NCBI GenBank assembly: GCA_040437565.1
Contig: JBDOQK010000029.1
Coordinates: 1 to 64,000, forward strand
Direction: 5' to 3'
Source of the DNA: Albugo candida
Taxonomy: Eukaryota; Oomycota; Peronosporomycetes; Albuginales
Length of the DNA stretch: 64,000 bases
Made by a program: the position numbers and the translations under genes
The notes under the pieces: generated by a model
What the model was told of the DNA's origin: nothing
Seen by the model: only the letters and a program-made list of their open reading frames with translations
Databases searched by the model: none
Shown: piece after piece, positions 10,388-24,173 of the stretch
How positions within the stretch are numbered: the stretch's first letter is position 1
Layout of the letters: each line of letters starts with the position of its first letter

Positions 10388-13300
10388 CTATATCCAAGGT
10401 TCCCAAGTCGGATACAAATCTTGCTGGTTTTCTGCATCCATTGCAATTTCAATGAGCTCCCCGACAGTTTTATTTGCTTTGTTTCCTTTGTTTTCTTGAG
10501 ATCTGCATGTCAAACCCTCGATGTGAGCCATCACAAGGTCTACATTTGCTTGGACTCGAGGTTGCATTTGGATATCGAGATGCTTTAAAGCTCGTGGTGG
10601 GTTCGACATTGGACCTGCGGATGCTGCGACTGCGAGTTTTGTTTTTGAAAGATGCCAAGACACGAGATCATCTCTGAAAAATAAGGCAAGCTGGTTCCGA
10701 AGGATATCTTGTTCACTCATAAGAGCATCTGCAATTCTTGAAATTCCGACTTTCAATGGACCATTCACCCCAACTGGAGTGATGAATGTGACGAAATTGC
10801 GTGTGAGACGGAACGGCATTGTGTTGGTCTCATCAATGATACCATTACTAGCGTATGATGGTCGGACTTCAGTGCTACCCACAGAAACGTACTCGTTCAG
10901 CAATCGCATACATCCCTCAACGCTCAAATCTTACCTTCGTAGCTGACCGCTCTTGGCATTGAGCAAAAAGCGGCAAGGTGAACGCTCCCCAATGAACAAC
11001 GAACTTGTTATGAAAGATGATAGAGCCAAGTATTTTGTAAATTCATTGCGATACTGGAAATAGGCATCAGGATGTGGCGTCAATTTCATCACGTATTCCG
11101 CCAGAATCGTCTTTGGGACATGATGTTTACAGATATTGCGGAAGGAATGTAGTTTAGCTTCTTTCATCTTGTTCCGGCGTTCGTCTGCGTGCTCGATCCC
11201 TTTTGTTACCTCTGCTGCACGATCAATTTCGTCCCAATATAATTTGAGCGGTACATCTGGATCTTGCGCTTGCTGGGTACAGAAATCCTGGTATATCTAC
11301 AGAGAAATCTCAAGTGAGTAAAGATCGTGACTGAATTTCTGATCGATCCTTACTTCTTCCAGTGTGATCGTGTCTCTACTATCTTCAATAAGACGGACGC
11401 GTGGTGTCAGCGGAATCACTTTGGTGACAGGGAAGACCGCATTCCTCTCAATTGTTTGCTTGTGCTTCCGTAAGAAGCGATTCAGCAGCAGGTACATTTG
11501 CATCATACGCTCATCTGTACGAGTAATGTGTGTCATTGCATACTGAACCAGAAAACTGAAGCTTCTCCCGTCACTACCACCCATCGTAATGCGCCGATGA
11601 GTATATCCGTTTCGCAATATGATATCGACATCATTGTTGAAGTATAAAATACGTGCATGTAAGTCTCGGATGGGCTCGATATCGGATATATATTGGCCAG
11701 GCACTTCGATCGAAGTACTGCTCAATTGAAGCAGATGTCTGCTGCAAGATTCCAAGTAGGAAAGGTGACGCTGCTGCCTGAAATGCGTCTTAATGCGTTG
11801 CTGCAATAAGTTCTTCCACTTGATCAAACGACGTGTGATTTCCTTCAGAGATACATGCGCTTGTGCCCCGTCGTCGATCCCGTTATCATTTGTCGCTTCA
11901 GACATGAAATCTTGCTCAAAGCTCATTTTGTATCTTGCAACGAGATCTTCGTGTTGTGCGTTCTTCTGATTTGGTTGCAGGATAAAGAATTTACGACACA
12001 CTTTGGACAAAGTGGCACGTAGCATTCTTGGAGCTGCCTCGGCTCGTGTATGTTGTGGTAACTGATCACATTTCATCAGCAGCGCGTACACTGCTGAGAG
12101 TAATTCCTCTTCTGGGCCTGGTCGGAATTGCACGATGAGTTCTTCCAGCATACATTCCATTTCGAAAATAAGCGATTCATGAGACCGACGGAGAAAATTG
12201 AGCAAATCTTCGACGTGTGTAGCAATGTCTAATCCTGGATCCAAGTCTCTTTCGACGAAAAGACGATTCCAGTCTTCCCAGGAGAGTGCCGAACTGTAAG
12301 GTATGCCAAAACTCGACGCAGATTCTTTGATCGTGATGTTAGGTCCAAGGCTTTTCGATACTTGCGCTTGTGATAGATGTGAAGGGAACGAAACGACATG
12401 ACCCGTTCGTGTTTGAGCGTACAAAAGTTTACTTCCTCCAACTTGAGTAAACGATTGCTCCATCCCAGTCGTTTGCCGGGCTTCCTGCTTTTTCAATTCC
12501 TCCAGTGATTCATTATCTGTGTGTGGGAGGCTGTGTGATGTGTTTTCTCGATGTTCGAGAAAATACGCTCTTAATGTGTAGTAAATTGCTTGTGGGAATT
12601 TGGCAGCAAGCCCTCGAAATAATCCACGAATCTACAACAAGAATGTGCATAAGTCTGAGCCGATCTTCTCACTATTGTCATAGATCTTGCCTGAGATGCT
12701 TCCGGTCTTTCTAGTGCCATCAACAACTGCGGTATCCAAACTATCCATATCCAGATTGGGAGCTGTTTACCATATTGCTCAAACGCCTGCATCAATGTCC
12801 CAGCCTCATCGTCCATACTAAGAAGCCATAGCACACGAGCAATCATAGAACGAGCAGAATTGCACCGATGATGAATAGCCTGGAAGTAACATGCAATTGC
12901 CTGAGAAGCCATTGTCACCTCTTTCTGTATCATGAAAAGATGATAACAGTAGTTGCCCCATGACAGCCATCCCTTCCCATGTGTTTCACATATTTGCAGG
13001 CAGTAGGAGAAAGTCTGATTTGCTTCTTGTGAAGTACCAATTGCGTCCAGAAATATACCCTTTAGACGAAATAATTCTGCCTTTTGCCTTGCATCGAAAT
13101 AATGCAAATTCGTGTTGTTCAGAATGTTAAGGCCGCCGATATACTCTGTCGAGCTTTCGTAGCAGATATTGACTTGCTCTCGAAGTTTGAGGAATGCATC
13201 TTCTACATCCATTGCTGGGATAGAAGACAATTTCGACAAGGCTCCCAGACACACGTCGGGTAGATGTTGCTTGCGAGCGACATGTGCAAGCTTGATTACT

Positions 13301-16300
13301 GCCCAAGGTGTATCATGCATGCATGCTAGTACCTGTGGATCGCTCCAAGAAAATGTGTTTTTGACCACTTGAAAGATATGCGTGCGCCATGTCAGGATGT
13401 CATCCCACAAGAGAATGTCCTCATATTTATTCGGCAAACGTTCTCGCCATATGTTGATCGCAGGCTTCAGATTTGGAAGTGTGTGCGCCTGACTTGTGCT
13501 TTTGATGTCGACCATCATTTGTATGGATTCTTTCATTTCCACAAACTTGTGGAAGAGATGCATCAAGGGTATATGAGAACGTCCGAGAATACGCGGCATC
13601 ACATGCCACTGCTGTAAAGCAAGCTCTGCGGTTTGCATCATGATAGCATCTGCATTTGCTTTCCGATCTCCATCGAGAACGGCTATGTACAATCGCTGTA
13701 AAGCGATCTCAGGGCAGCCAATATCACCAACCGCTTGTACTGTCGAGGATAATAATTGCTTGGTCCCACTCCAATCACCACGTTTCCAAGCACAGTCGAG
13801 AAGCAATTCTTGATTCTGCGTTGATTTAGCAAAGTCGTTCATAAGTGTCCACTGACACAACTTTTTCGCACACTCGACCCATCGATCTTCCCATAAGCGC
13901 AGTTCGAAGATATTGGTACTCTCTAAAATGTGCGGTTGATGTTGTGCATCTTTCAAAAGCTTAAAGTACATCTCCTGCGCTTCGTGAGTTCCTCCAGCTG
14001 CTTCAATGAATAAAGCCGAAGCTGTTCTTGCATCATGTACATTTTGCAATGATAAACCAACTCTCAAATCATTCTCATTGAGCTTTTTGTACAGTGTATC
14101 CAGCGCTTCGACCCAGCGAAGATGTGATTCCGCGCTCAACGAAGGATTTTGCACGTTGTACTCGCACATGCGCAATGACGGAGTCCACACTCCGTACGTG
14201 GTTGCAACATAAGTCAGAAGCTCTGGAGTCAAAGCCGGCAGATCATTGCGACATGAAACTATTCCATTTAATAAGCTTTGTGTCACACTGGTGGGTGAAT
14301 TCTGCACACGACACGTTGTCGATGTTCGAAGATCTCTGCGATTGTACTTGGATGCGATCGTCTTGATCAAGTTGGGACAAGTTTGAAGCTTTTCTGTTTT
14401 ACTGAGTGTTGGCCATATTTCGCTGAATAGATTGGTCCATAGTGAATCCGCCAGCTCCAAGTCAATATGAATCAAAGAGCGCATCGCATGAATGATACTT
14501 CTTGTGAGCGAGTGTTGGGGTCCGACGTCGCTGGCTTCTTGTGTTGCCGTCTTTCTTGTTTGCGTGATGACAATTGGTGAATCGAGATCCAGACATGCCA
14601 ATAAAGCTTCGATTCCAACAGTGAGCCAGTAACGAGAGCCCAGTAATTGCCAGTCTTGCTTCATTAAATGCTGCAAACACATTCCTGGATCACAATTATG
14701 TCCTCTGCTCAAACTATTGATAAACTTGATTCTCGTTTCTGCATCTACTGCTTGTAATCCAAGCATGCATTGTGATGGTAGAGCGCATGGATCAATAGAC
14801 TGCACTTGTTCTTGGAGCTTCAAATGCAGTTCAAAGTACTCTCTTTGTAGAGGGAGTGAAAGAATTTCATTCACACAATCAAATGTTGACATTTTCGTGA
14901 GAAGTATCGCGCGATCTTTAGATGTGAGAACTTGTTTGACGTCCGATAGCAGCAAAGTCGATACGATTTTGATCACGTCGAGTAGTAGAGGTACGCTTGA
15001 TGAGTTATTCAGACAATGCAAGATGAGATTGACAAAGAGACGTCTGTTTTCGCTGTTTGTGAATGTCGCTTTGGCTAAAAGACGAAAGCACATCATGAGA
15101 ACTTGTATCGTTTTCCGTTGAGTGGTAGTTGAGGTTGTGGAAGCCGTAGAGGATGCTTTTTTCAAAGAAGCTTTGGGACTGAAGACATTTGGAGCTGCTT
15201 TCTCGGAAATTCGTTTGCTTGTAAGAAGCTCTTGGGACCCATGAGCCATGTAGCTTCTTTTATGTTTCTCGTCTTTAAAGCTACGCTTTTGAGAATGGCC
15301 CAGCACTTGCTGCTGCAAAAGCTGTGATCGCCCGCCCTGAAGGTTGTTCCATTCATCGACGATGACTAAGGAGGGAGTCGCCAGCACGCGTGAGCGTGCA
15401 TGTTCACTTGGTGACATCGAGTCCCGAGATAGACCGCTGTTTTTGTTGAGAGACTTTGATAAAGACTGCTGTCGAAGAAGATGTTGTCGCATGCAGATTT
15501 TCGTTAGATTCAATAGTAGAGGCACAAAGGTATCCACAAAGCTTGGAGCGGATTCTGCCATCGCTGCCATAATTCGAAGCACATGTAAAGCCTCACTTGA
15601 ATGGTTTGCATGATCAAATACTGGTTTCAAATTGATCTCAGCGGTCAAACTCTTGCTACTTTGTTCAGAAGAGGTCTTCGCAGTATCTACGGATTCTGAT
15701 TCGGGTGCGTGATTGGAACCCGTTTGATCCTGGGGCTTCTTCATCCGTTTTGTTGCCAAAGTTGACGTCGTGTTTCCATCTGTAGCGTGAGTATGAACAA
15801 GATCCAGCAAGCGTTCATTCAATATATCTCTCAGCCAGCTATAAAATCCACAGGACGTCAGCTCAACCGGAGCATTGGTGGGCGGGAATAGCTACAATNN
15901 NNNNNNNNNNNNNNNNNNNNNNNNNNNNNNNNNNNNNNNNNNNNNNNNNNNNNNNNNNNNNNNNNNNNNNNNNNNNNNNNNNNNNNNNNNNNNNNNNNCC
16001 TGGGGCTTCTTCATCCGTTTTGTTGCCAAAGTTGACGTCGTGTTTCCATCTGTAGCGTGAGTATGAACAAGATCCAGCAAGCGTTCATTCAATATATCTC
16101 TCAGCCAGCTATAAAATCCACAGGACGTCAGCTCAACCGGAGCATTGGTGGGCGGGAATAGCTACAATAGAATTGTACGTCAGTACGTCTCATCAAAAAG
16201 AAGGAATATACAATGCAAGCTTGACTCGCCTCTGATAGTCGTTTAAGGAACCGTGTCAGATGCTCTTGTATCACAGCATTTGTGCGATCAAAGCAAGGCT

Positions 16301-19300
16301 CCAGTAGCTTCATAACTCGCGGTGCATGCTGTAAGATGTATGGGATCGGTTTTGATGTCATTAGTATGATCTCTGGCAAGACCAGTGAGTTGAGTATCCC
16401 GAGAACAGCATGCAATACTGCTATTGACGCAAGAGGAGCTCCTTTTGGTAAGTTGAAGAATGGAGGCATCGAAGGCAAGTGTGCAATTGATGCTGATGTG
16501 TCTAAACTGGCTGGAGATTGACCTCGTAATGCCTGTGTTTGCCGTAAAATAGCCTCTGCAGTAACAGCTATCAGCTTATCAAAGTATGAAAAACGAATTG
16601 CTTGGGACGGCCACAAGCGGATGGCTTTATCGAACAAATTGCCACAGGTACGCGATAGTCGACTCGTTTCTGGTTTGTCTGCTGAAGCCAACGCAAAGCG
16701 TAAGCAGAAATTGAGTATGAGATCAGACATTGCAGCACTGAGTTCAAAGTCATCTTCAGCCTGCAAGGGCCGCGCTGCCCCAATCGGACCACCCATTCCT
16801 TGCTCATTCTCCTCAACCTTCAGGTTAGCCTCATAAGGTACAGCCGTTGGCGCTATGGTGTTGAGATGATCCATTTTTCTCTTCTTCATTTCTTCCGGTG
16901 ACTGTTCTTCATTACGATCTCGTTTCATTCCAGTAATTGGATCCAAGGGAATGTCTCGAGCATTCGACTGTTTAAGATGAAGTCGTTTCCGTCTCACTTG
17001 TTCCCACGCGATAATTACATCAACAATATTGACGGCAAGCCTTCGATTCTCGGGAGTGCTTCGGGGTGGCACAGCCAAACGATTGAGAGAATTGATCATC
17101 AGAGGAACGAATTGGCCACGAAATGGGTAAAATAAAGCAGGATGGCGAACTGTTAGAAACCAAATATGAACTAATTGATCCAATGTATGCCCTTCTTCGT
17201 AGGCGATTTTCTTTGTCCATTTGATCGCCTTAATAAGCTCATTGGGGGGAAGCCGAATAGGAAGCACAGGAAGTAGGATATCCAACGCTTTACGAACCAA
17301 GTATCTCGAATCAATATCATGAGTTCTCAAAAGAGCGACATAAACTTGCAGCACGATTTTGGGTGGTGTTTCGTATCCGGCAATGAAACGACATACGTTG
17401 ACATAAGCCCAGAGCTTGGATGTCATGTTGGAAGCTTTTAAATGATTCCACGCGAATTTGATCACCTCCTTCCTCTGATCTGTGACGTATTTACTCATAT
17501 GCTGAATCAGTAAAGTGCCAAGTTTCAGTAACGCAATTCGAAGACTTTGTTGTGCACTCGTTGGCTGATCTTTGCTTGCGAGAATTTCTCTCAGAGTCCA
17601 ATTGATTGTCTCATTGTCCATCACTTCGGTATTCTGTATATTTTTGTCGGCAAATGTTGCAGAAAGTATCGGGAGAATCAAGACTTGTATGGCTGTTACT
17701 TTGAGATCTTCGATGACACAAGGATCGCGAAGCATACGGAGAAACATTCGCACGATAGTTCTTCGATTCGCGGCTGAGTAGGTCACAGCAACTTCATCAA
17801 TAAAAAAGCGTTTGACAAAGCTAAAGTCGAGCGCACTTTGATGGAGAAAGACTGAAAGAATGTCGAATAGAGCCTGTGCATCCTCTGGTTTGGATCGGCA
17901 GTACAGAATGAAGCATTTCACGAGCAGCTTGGTCTCGCTATGATACCGGATGGGAAGATTGCCCAAACTTTGCACACGTTGTTGTCTTGCAGGTGCACGC
18001 CAAAGCTTTCTTAGGCAGTCGATCAACACCGGCTGGAACGCTAACCATTTTCGATGGAGCTTGCTGATAGTTCTGATTATCCGGAGCCCTTGATGATGTA
18101 ACTCCAACGCGTCGTACTGAGTTCTTGAAACAAGTGAGCTGGATGGACTTGAGCTACTCTCTTGTGCTGGATGCGAAGGAGCTGAACTGTGTGCTCGTGC
18201 GAGTTTTGCTTGAGCCTGAGCTTTGGCTTGGTGAACATAGGAAGCTTGTGCTTGTTTGGCCTTTTCTTGGGCCTGTACGGGTTCGAGTCCTCGTTCCTGC
18301 GCTGCGGCTAGCGTTTGAGCATGTACTTTTTGTGCATTGACTTGAATTAGAGCATGTAATTGCTGTGCTTGGTGCTGAGAAACCAAAGGACTTAAAGAGT
18401 GTGAAGGAATGGCATTCTGATTTGCCTGACTTTGGGCTTTTGCAATGTAATCCTTACTTGCAGTTTGCGCCTTCACTTGCGCCTCTGCCAGCGGTATACC
18501 TTGCGCTTGTGCTGCTGCCAGAGTTTGTGCGTGTAGCTTTTGAGCATTCGCTTGAATTTGAATTTGTGACTGTGCCTTGAACGCTTGTTGAGCATTTACT
18601 TGAGCATGCGCTCTAGCAACATAAGCCGCTCTAGCTTGCATTCCTCTAGCTTCAGCAGCTGATGTAGACATTCCTTGGGCTTGTGCTGTGGCGATGGCCT
18701 GAGCTGCCGCCTTCTGAGCGTTCAGCTGGATTTGGGTATGAAGCTTGTTTTCTTCGGACGTATCGGTAGTTTTCATCTCAGCGGACGTAGCTACCGAAAT
18801 TTTTGAAGCGGTAGCAAATGTGGCAGCGATGAGTGCTTCCGCACCTCCATCTCCAATAATGACAGCACGGATTGGAGCAGCCTCATCAAATTTGATTATA
18901 TGCTGAAATAGCGACGAGAACTTGAGATTGACTAAATGTTCCTGCTTTAAAAAGAAAGCCGTGGCCATTGTTGCGTATCGACTGAGAAATCTTGTTAGCG
19001 GTAGGCGATATGGTGAGCTCAATTTTCCAAAATTCCCAAATTGCGGCATCACTTCCTCCAACGCTATGACGCATACTACTAGTGGTTCCAGAAAGGCTTC
19101 ATTTGGAGGAAGTAAATGAAACAAATTGATGATTGCAGCCGCTACCAAAGGCTCTTCACCACGCTTCCAAATTCCCGCTTTGATGATTCGATCCGGTTCA
19201 CGCCATTGTTTCAAGTGCTCCAATAGCTTTTCTCCAAGAGTGACGTTAAAACAATTGCTCAGTAGTGATAGCAATCGAGAAAGCCCATCCAACAGCGATA

Positions 19301-22300
19301 AATTGAGTTTTCTATAATCCGCTAGATTGAGTAAGACTGGCCGTAGACATTGTTGCAAAAGTTCTTTCGGAAGAGATATATCTTTGTTTTGTTTGTTCAG
19401 ATAAATGACATCTTTGAGTGCTTGTTGTGCTGCTTCCACCAACTCGAGTGGCTGGTCGATTAGATGTCGGAAAAAAATACCAACAAAACGATTGCATGCT
19501 TCTGGATGCTTCCTCAATTCATCTGGAGCAGCTAGGAAAGCCGCACGTAAGAGTTTTACAGCTGCGACTTTAGCTTCGGTGTGCTGAGATAGCCCAAATG
19601 GATACTCGTGTGCGGATGCCGACAATCTTGCGTTTGTGACCGCATGTAGCCCGTTATCCGCGCCATCGTGGATCGCCAGCGTATCTTGACGTGGAATTGA
19701 ATTGAATGAGTCACTTGATGTTGTCGATCCTTCCGATATGATAACCCATAGATCTTGTAAGAGTCCCATTAAGTCTTCCGTCATCTTCAAGATCGGAGGA
19801 CTGAGAGTGAGAATATATGCCAATGCGTCCACGTATCCCGTCCTAATCTGAGCGAGGGTATGACAATGACACTTGGCTGCTTGATTCATGATAAATTGAC
19901 AATAAGGGTGCAATAGGGAGGATATAGAGCAATGCGATAGCGATGAAATTCTCTCGATGCCTTTTTTCGCGTACAAACGCGATGCGTTATGAGAGCTCAG
20001 CAACTCCACAACACAGCACTGCAAAATCTCTCTATCCTGTAAAAGAACACATGTATGGAACCTGGTCGATTGGGTGGGATTTGCAAAAATCTCATTCGGT
20101 TGATGCCGTACTTCCCATGCTTTAGTTATCACTGCAAGAAAGGCTTGACCCGCTTCAGACTGAACCACCGTAGTCATCTCGACGGGATGCGTGGTAAGCA
20201 CGAAAAAGAGAGATCGAACAATGCTGATTTGATTTTCATGGCACCAGAAAGCATCTAATAAATCCACAAGACAACGTAAGCCGATGGCTCCAGCAAGGCT
20301 ATTCCGCCAATCTGTCCTGTCATAGCAAGTATGACAGAAAATATCGCATACGATTTTGACCGCACCACCTGCTTTCTGTATAAAAACTTGCTTGGATCCA
20401 AAGTGATTATCACCCGTTTCAATGAGTTTTGATAAGACTCTTTTGCCAGTACTAATCACTTCCTGTCTGGAAGAGCCCAACGATCGAAGGATAACTCTGA
20501 TGAATGTTTCGAAACCACGTACAAATTCATCGTCTGTGACCTTGGAGACGCCATACGCTGCAGCGATCCACAGCTGAGCTTTCTTGTGCGATATGCTATC
20601 ACCAATAGAATTGCTTGTTTGTTCAGTATTTGAATCATCCTGGAGGTTTCTGGCTTCCTCTGAATCTAGCGGTTCACGATAAGCTCGCTGGATGGCTTGA
20701 CGCATGAAATAAGTGCTCACTTCATCCAGTAAATGACTGGCTTCTTCACCGATATCCATATCGGGCGCAGTCTCCATCAAAGTCTCCAACAGTACTTGAT
20801 GAAATCCTGAGTTTCCCCAAGTCATTTCTGTCTTTGATGTTGCTCGATCTTTTCGTGTTGTGACTTTGTCGATATCAAACACAATGCTTGTGAGATTATT
20901 GATCAGGATGGAAGCCTGACTTTTATAATACGAAATCGATGACAAAAGCTCCTTTCTGGTTTCATCTTCCAATAGTTTGGTCATCTCATCTTTTTCAGCC
21001 GAAATTGCGGTAGCAGCATCACAGTCTCCTTCTTCAGCTTGTATGGACGATACGATATCAGCTTCGGCAATTCTCCATTGCTGTGGAGTTTTCCGATAAT
21101 AACGACGAAGAATTTGAGCTGCACTTAGAACGGGGCCCATAATATCCAATTTCAAACTGCTTTGTTCGTGTTTCCACCGTAAGCTTAATTGTATCGATGA
21201 CTTCAGTGAGGTGTTTGCTTCAATGTCGAAAAGTCGGGTATCCTGCAAATACTGCCTGTTTTTTCCTCCCAGTTTGCCCAAAATTCGTAAGGCTAGCTCG
21301 CCATATAGATAAGGTTCTGGTAGAAGATGCGTCTCCAAAGCTTGTATGATTTCTGTTAAAAGCCGATCCTGTGATGTCATAATGGGATACAAAAAGTCCG
21401 GGTTCAAATTGTCGACCCAAAACTCGAATGTTCGCAATCCGAGGTAGGCCAATTCACCCTGTGCATGAATAGCTCTGATAACGGATTTCATCAAAATTGG
21501 TAGATACTGAAGCAATGAGCTCAGGCGAGCTGGGATTGTAAGACACAGTTCCAGTAGAATTTCTTGCAACAAACTGTCCTGGATATTATCCTGAAGCCTC
21601 ATGATGGCTGATAAAATCTCGGGTAAAATAGGAAGAACCTCTTTGTAGAATATCTCGTACTTTCCTCCTGAGATGCTTCGAAACAATGCTCGTAAAAGCA
21701 GCAGATAGTTGTCCGGATGCTTTGTCAAGGTGGCTTTTTGCAAGCAGGATTCGATGACGGTGCGCAGATGCGGATAAAGTGCAGCTTCATTCGACTTGTA
21801 GAGCGTCACAGATCCAAAAACGATTTTGAACAGCCGCACAATGATCGATGCTCGATGCTCAGGTGATATGTATCGCATTTTTTCAAATTTTAATGATTCA
21901 AGCGAGAGAAGTTTTCGTTGTCGGTCGATATCGGACAAGTTTGGCTCTGTTTCGACACCAAGTTCATCCATATGCGCTACTAAGAACTTGAGCAATATTT
22001 CAGCAAACCAGCAGCTGACATTTGCGTTTGCCAAAAAGTGCTGCGGGATTGTCAGTATGGCGTGGTCCTGTAGAATGCATTCGTAAAGCTGAGCGAAATT
22101 GTTTGTGAACAGATCTCTGAAATCTGTAGCATCCAGCACCGTGAATGCTCCGGCAAAGTGATCCAAAAGCTGTTTCTCTTCCGCAAGACTGCTCTCAGAG
22201 AGTGTATATAATACAAAGCACCGTAATCCATTCTGTAAAACTCTGGCGATGAGATGTCGTTCATCATCGCTAAGTGATAAGGAATGAGTATCGATTACTT

Positions 22301-24173
22301 TATCTACTGGCCCCGATCCACCACTATACGAGCCCAACACTTCTGGCTGAATATCCATACCGGAAACAGCTTCTGGAAATGTGGATTTTATCGCTGTATC
22401 TCCCATGTTGACATTTTCGGTGTGACTTCCCTCCTTCGCCTCTGAGTTGCGATAGTTAGCGGCACACCATACAACGGCACGCACCCCAAGTATCATTGTC
22501 TTTAGCAATGATTTCACGTCGCTTAGATTGGGTTCTTCCACACATATGGTATCATCATCGTTTTGTCGGGAATATGGAGATAGAAGCTGGCGAAGCTGTA
22601 TTTCGTGCTGTATGATTTTTTTGTCATCTTTGGAAAGTAAATTCGACATATGTAACTTTTTCATGGCTCCACCATCATGCAAATCTGAGCTCGTGTCTTT
22701 CGATTTGTGAAGATCATTTAGAACAGCACGCGGTAGTATCGAGAGGATGGACCCAAATTTTGCGGAGATGACTAATAAAATTCGAGACAAAATGTTGCGG
22801 CCGTGCCATCCATCCACTTCAATGTTCTTCGCACTTATGTCGACAAGATTGAGCAGCAGTCTGATTGATGTGGTTTGAATTGATAGCGGCAGTCTGGTGT
22901 CGTGGATTCGTTTGCCATAAAAATCAACAATCTTCCCCACTTGAACCAGTGTCAACATGTCACGTACGTGGTGTATCATGTCAGCCAGTGTTGAGTATGC
23001 AAGTGGACGAATTTGGGCGGCGGAATTGGAATTGTTTCCCATCAAAACTGCGTCATCCATCAACGTATCAAGTTGCGTGTAAAATCCACGCCGAAATTCG
23101 GTTGATATGATGTGTCGAGTTGCAACAAATATATCTTTTCGGAGAAGCAGAGCATCTTCCGGACAAGCTATCAGCAGCTTCACAGCGCTTTCACAGATGG
23201 TGTTCTGATAAGGGCGCATGAGGTCTGCACATCCTCGCTGCAGATACGTGACAAAAGACAGTGTTTTCACCTGTGAGTCTAACAGATCATGATAGCGATC
23301 AGGGTGTAGCCGAGTTGCATCTTGAGGCGCTTGCAATGATATCGCTGACATCATCAAAGGCACAAGAACTGGAATATAATTCTCAATATAGGTTGGATAG
23401 CACTGGAAGAGAAGCATTATGATCAGTGGTAACTCAGCAATTGTTTTGAATGACTCCATGCTTCTAAAAAGTATATTTGATTCTCTCTTTGATTCTTCTA
23501 TAGGCAATTTGGCTGATGATGCGTTTACGACTTCGTGGTCCCCTAGATCAATATCTTTCCCATTAGAAGAAGCTGAAAGATCTCTAAATGCATTCTCATT
23601 ATCAATTGTATCATTATTTTCAGAGGAATCAACGCGTGTCGATGCAACATTATTGGATGACGCAAATTGTATCTTCAGTGTTTGTTCCATTTTTTGATAC
23701 ACTTCTTTAACAAACTCTAAGAACGTCTCCACTTCACCACGAAGACCTGGACGATAGTTTCGATGTAAAGTGAACATAGTTTTAAGAGCGCATAGACTAT
23801 TCTCTTCATTATCTCTACGGAGGACATCCATGAGAAGGTGTAAAAGATGCGCCACATATGGTCGCATCCTCTCGTTGCTTGGTAGTCGATTTATGATCTG
23901 AAGCAGCAGTTTACGGCATCGATTGATAGGATTATCTGCAATCTGCGGTGATAAGGTTGTCTGTAATAGTTTGCTCCAGACAGGAAATAGAGACTCTAAC
24001 ATCTGACTCAAGTGATCCGTAGGAATAGCATCAACATGACGAAAGAGTTCAAGCAACTCTTGATATACAATCTCAATATCTTCGCCGAGGAGCTTCTGAC
24101 GAAGAATATCCAAATTCATGGTCGGTTTGAGCTGCACGAATAATGTCTGCGTATATCCTATATTGATGTTCAC
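10388..24173 (-). CDS. TRA1: TRA1/TRRAP-type PIKK pseudokinase, coactivator subunit
   Basis: Scaffold subunit of SAGA/NuA4-type acetyltransferase complexes that contacts activators in the nucleus. Five exons can be read: 24173-16212, 16161-12691 (interrupted by a false gap), 12631-11354, 11296-10935 and 10874-10388. Together they give about 4429 aa once the 270-base artefact is removed. Order: a long HEAT-repeat solenoid, an Ala/Gln-rich repeat insert (about residues 1806-2018), the FAT region in exon 2, then a PIKK-like domain with the conserved block ITMGGSDGRSFSFLVQYA, and a C-terminal FATC ending DLYPTWEPWI. The catalytic loop reads GERSPCR instead of GDRHxxN and no DFG-like motif is present, as expected for this pseudokinase. 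The FATC and missing catalytic residues exclude TOR, ATM and DNA-PK. The real start may be the Met at residue 19 (24119). One intron is GC-AG. Confidence 0.92.
12632..12690 (-). other. GC-AG intron in TRA1
   Basis: On the minus strand the exon ends ...GAAGCATCTCAG and the intron begins GCAAGA, ending TTGTTGTAG. No GT donor fits. Using the GC donor restores a phase-0 junction into IRGLFRGLAAKFPQA, which matches the expected FAT-to-kinase continuity. Length is 59 bases. Confidence 0.65.
15729..16168. repeat. False gap inside TRA1: 170-base identical flanks
   Basis: Bases 15729-15898 recur exactly at 15999-16168, separated by exactly 100 N (15899-15998). The repeat covers the end of TRA1 intron 1 and the first part of exon 2. 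Deleting one copy and the Ns gives one continuous frame through LFPPTNAPVELTS and LNERLLDLVHTH. An automatic gene caller would split TRA1 here into two genes. Confidence 0.93.
18120..18755 (-). repeat. Ala/Gln-rich triple repeat within TRA1
   Basis: Three imperfect units of about 50-56 residues encoded in tandem. Each unit carries a core like NAQKxHAQTLAAAQAQG, then xxAQxKAQxA, an aromatic (YVARAHAQ, YIAKAQSQ, YVHQAKAQ), and a Ser/Pro-rich end. It forms a predicted long charged-poor helix inserted in the HEAT solenoid. The units differ at many positions, so this is an old expansion, not an assembly artefact. Confidence 0.8.

Noticed and set aside
10875-10934. Apparent in-frame stop (TAA) near the end of TRA1
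   Set aside because: Reading GTAAGA...GTGGGTAG as a 60-base intron removes the stop and keeps phase (codon AG|C), so the gene is not broken there.
16282-23697. Numerous plus-strand ORFs of 60-92 codons
   Set aside because: They are antisense shadows of the very long TRA1 coding exon on the minus strand.
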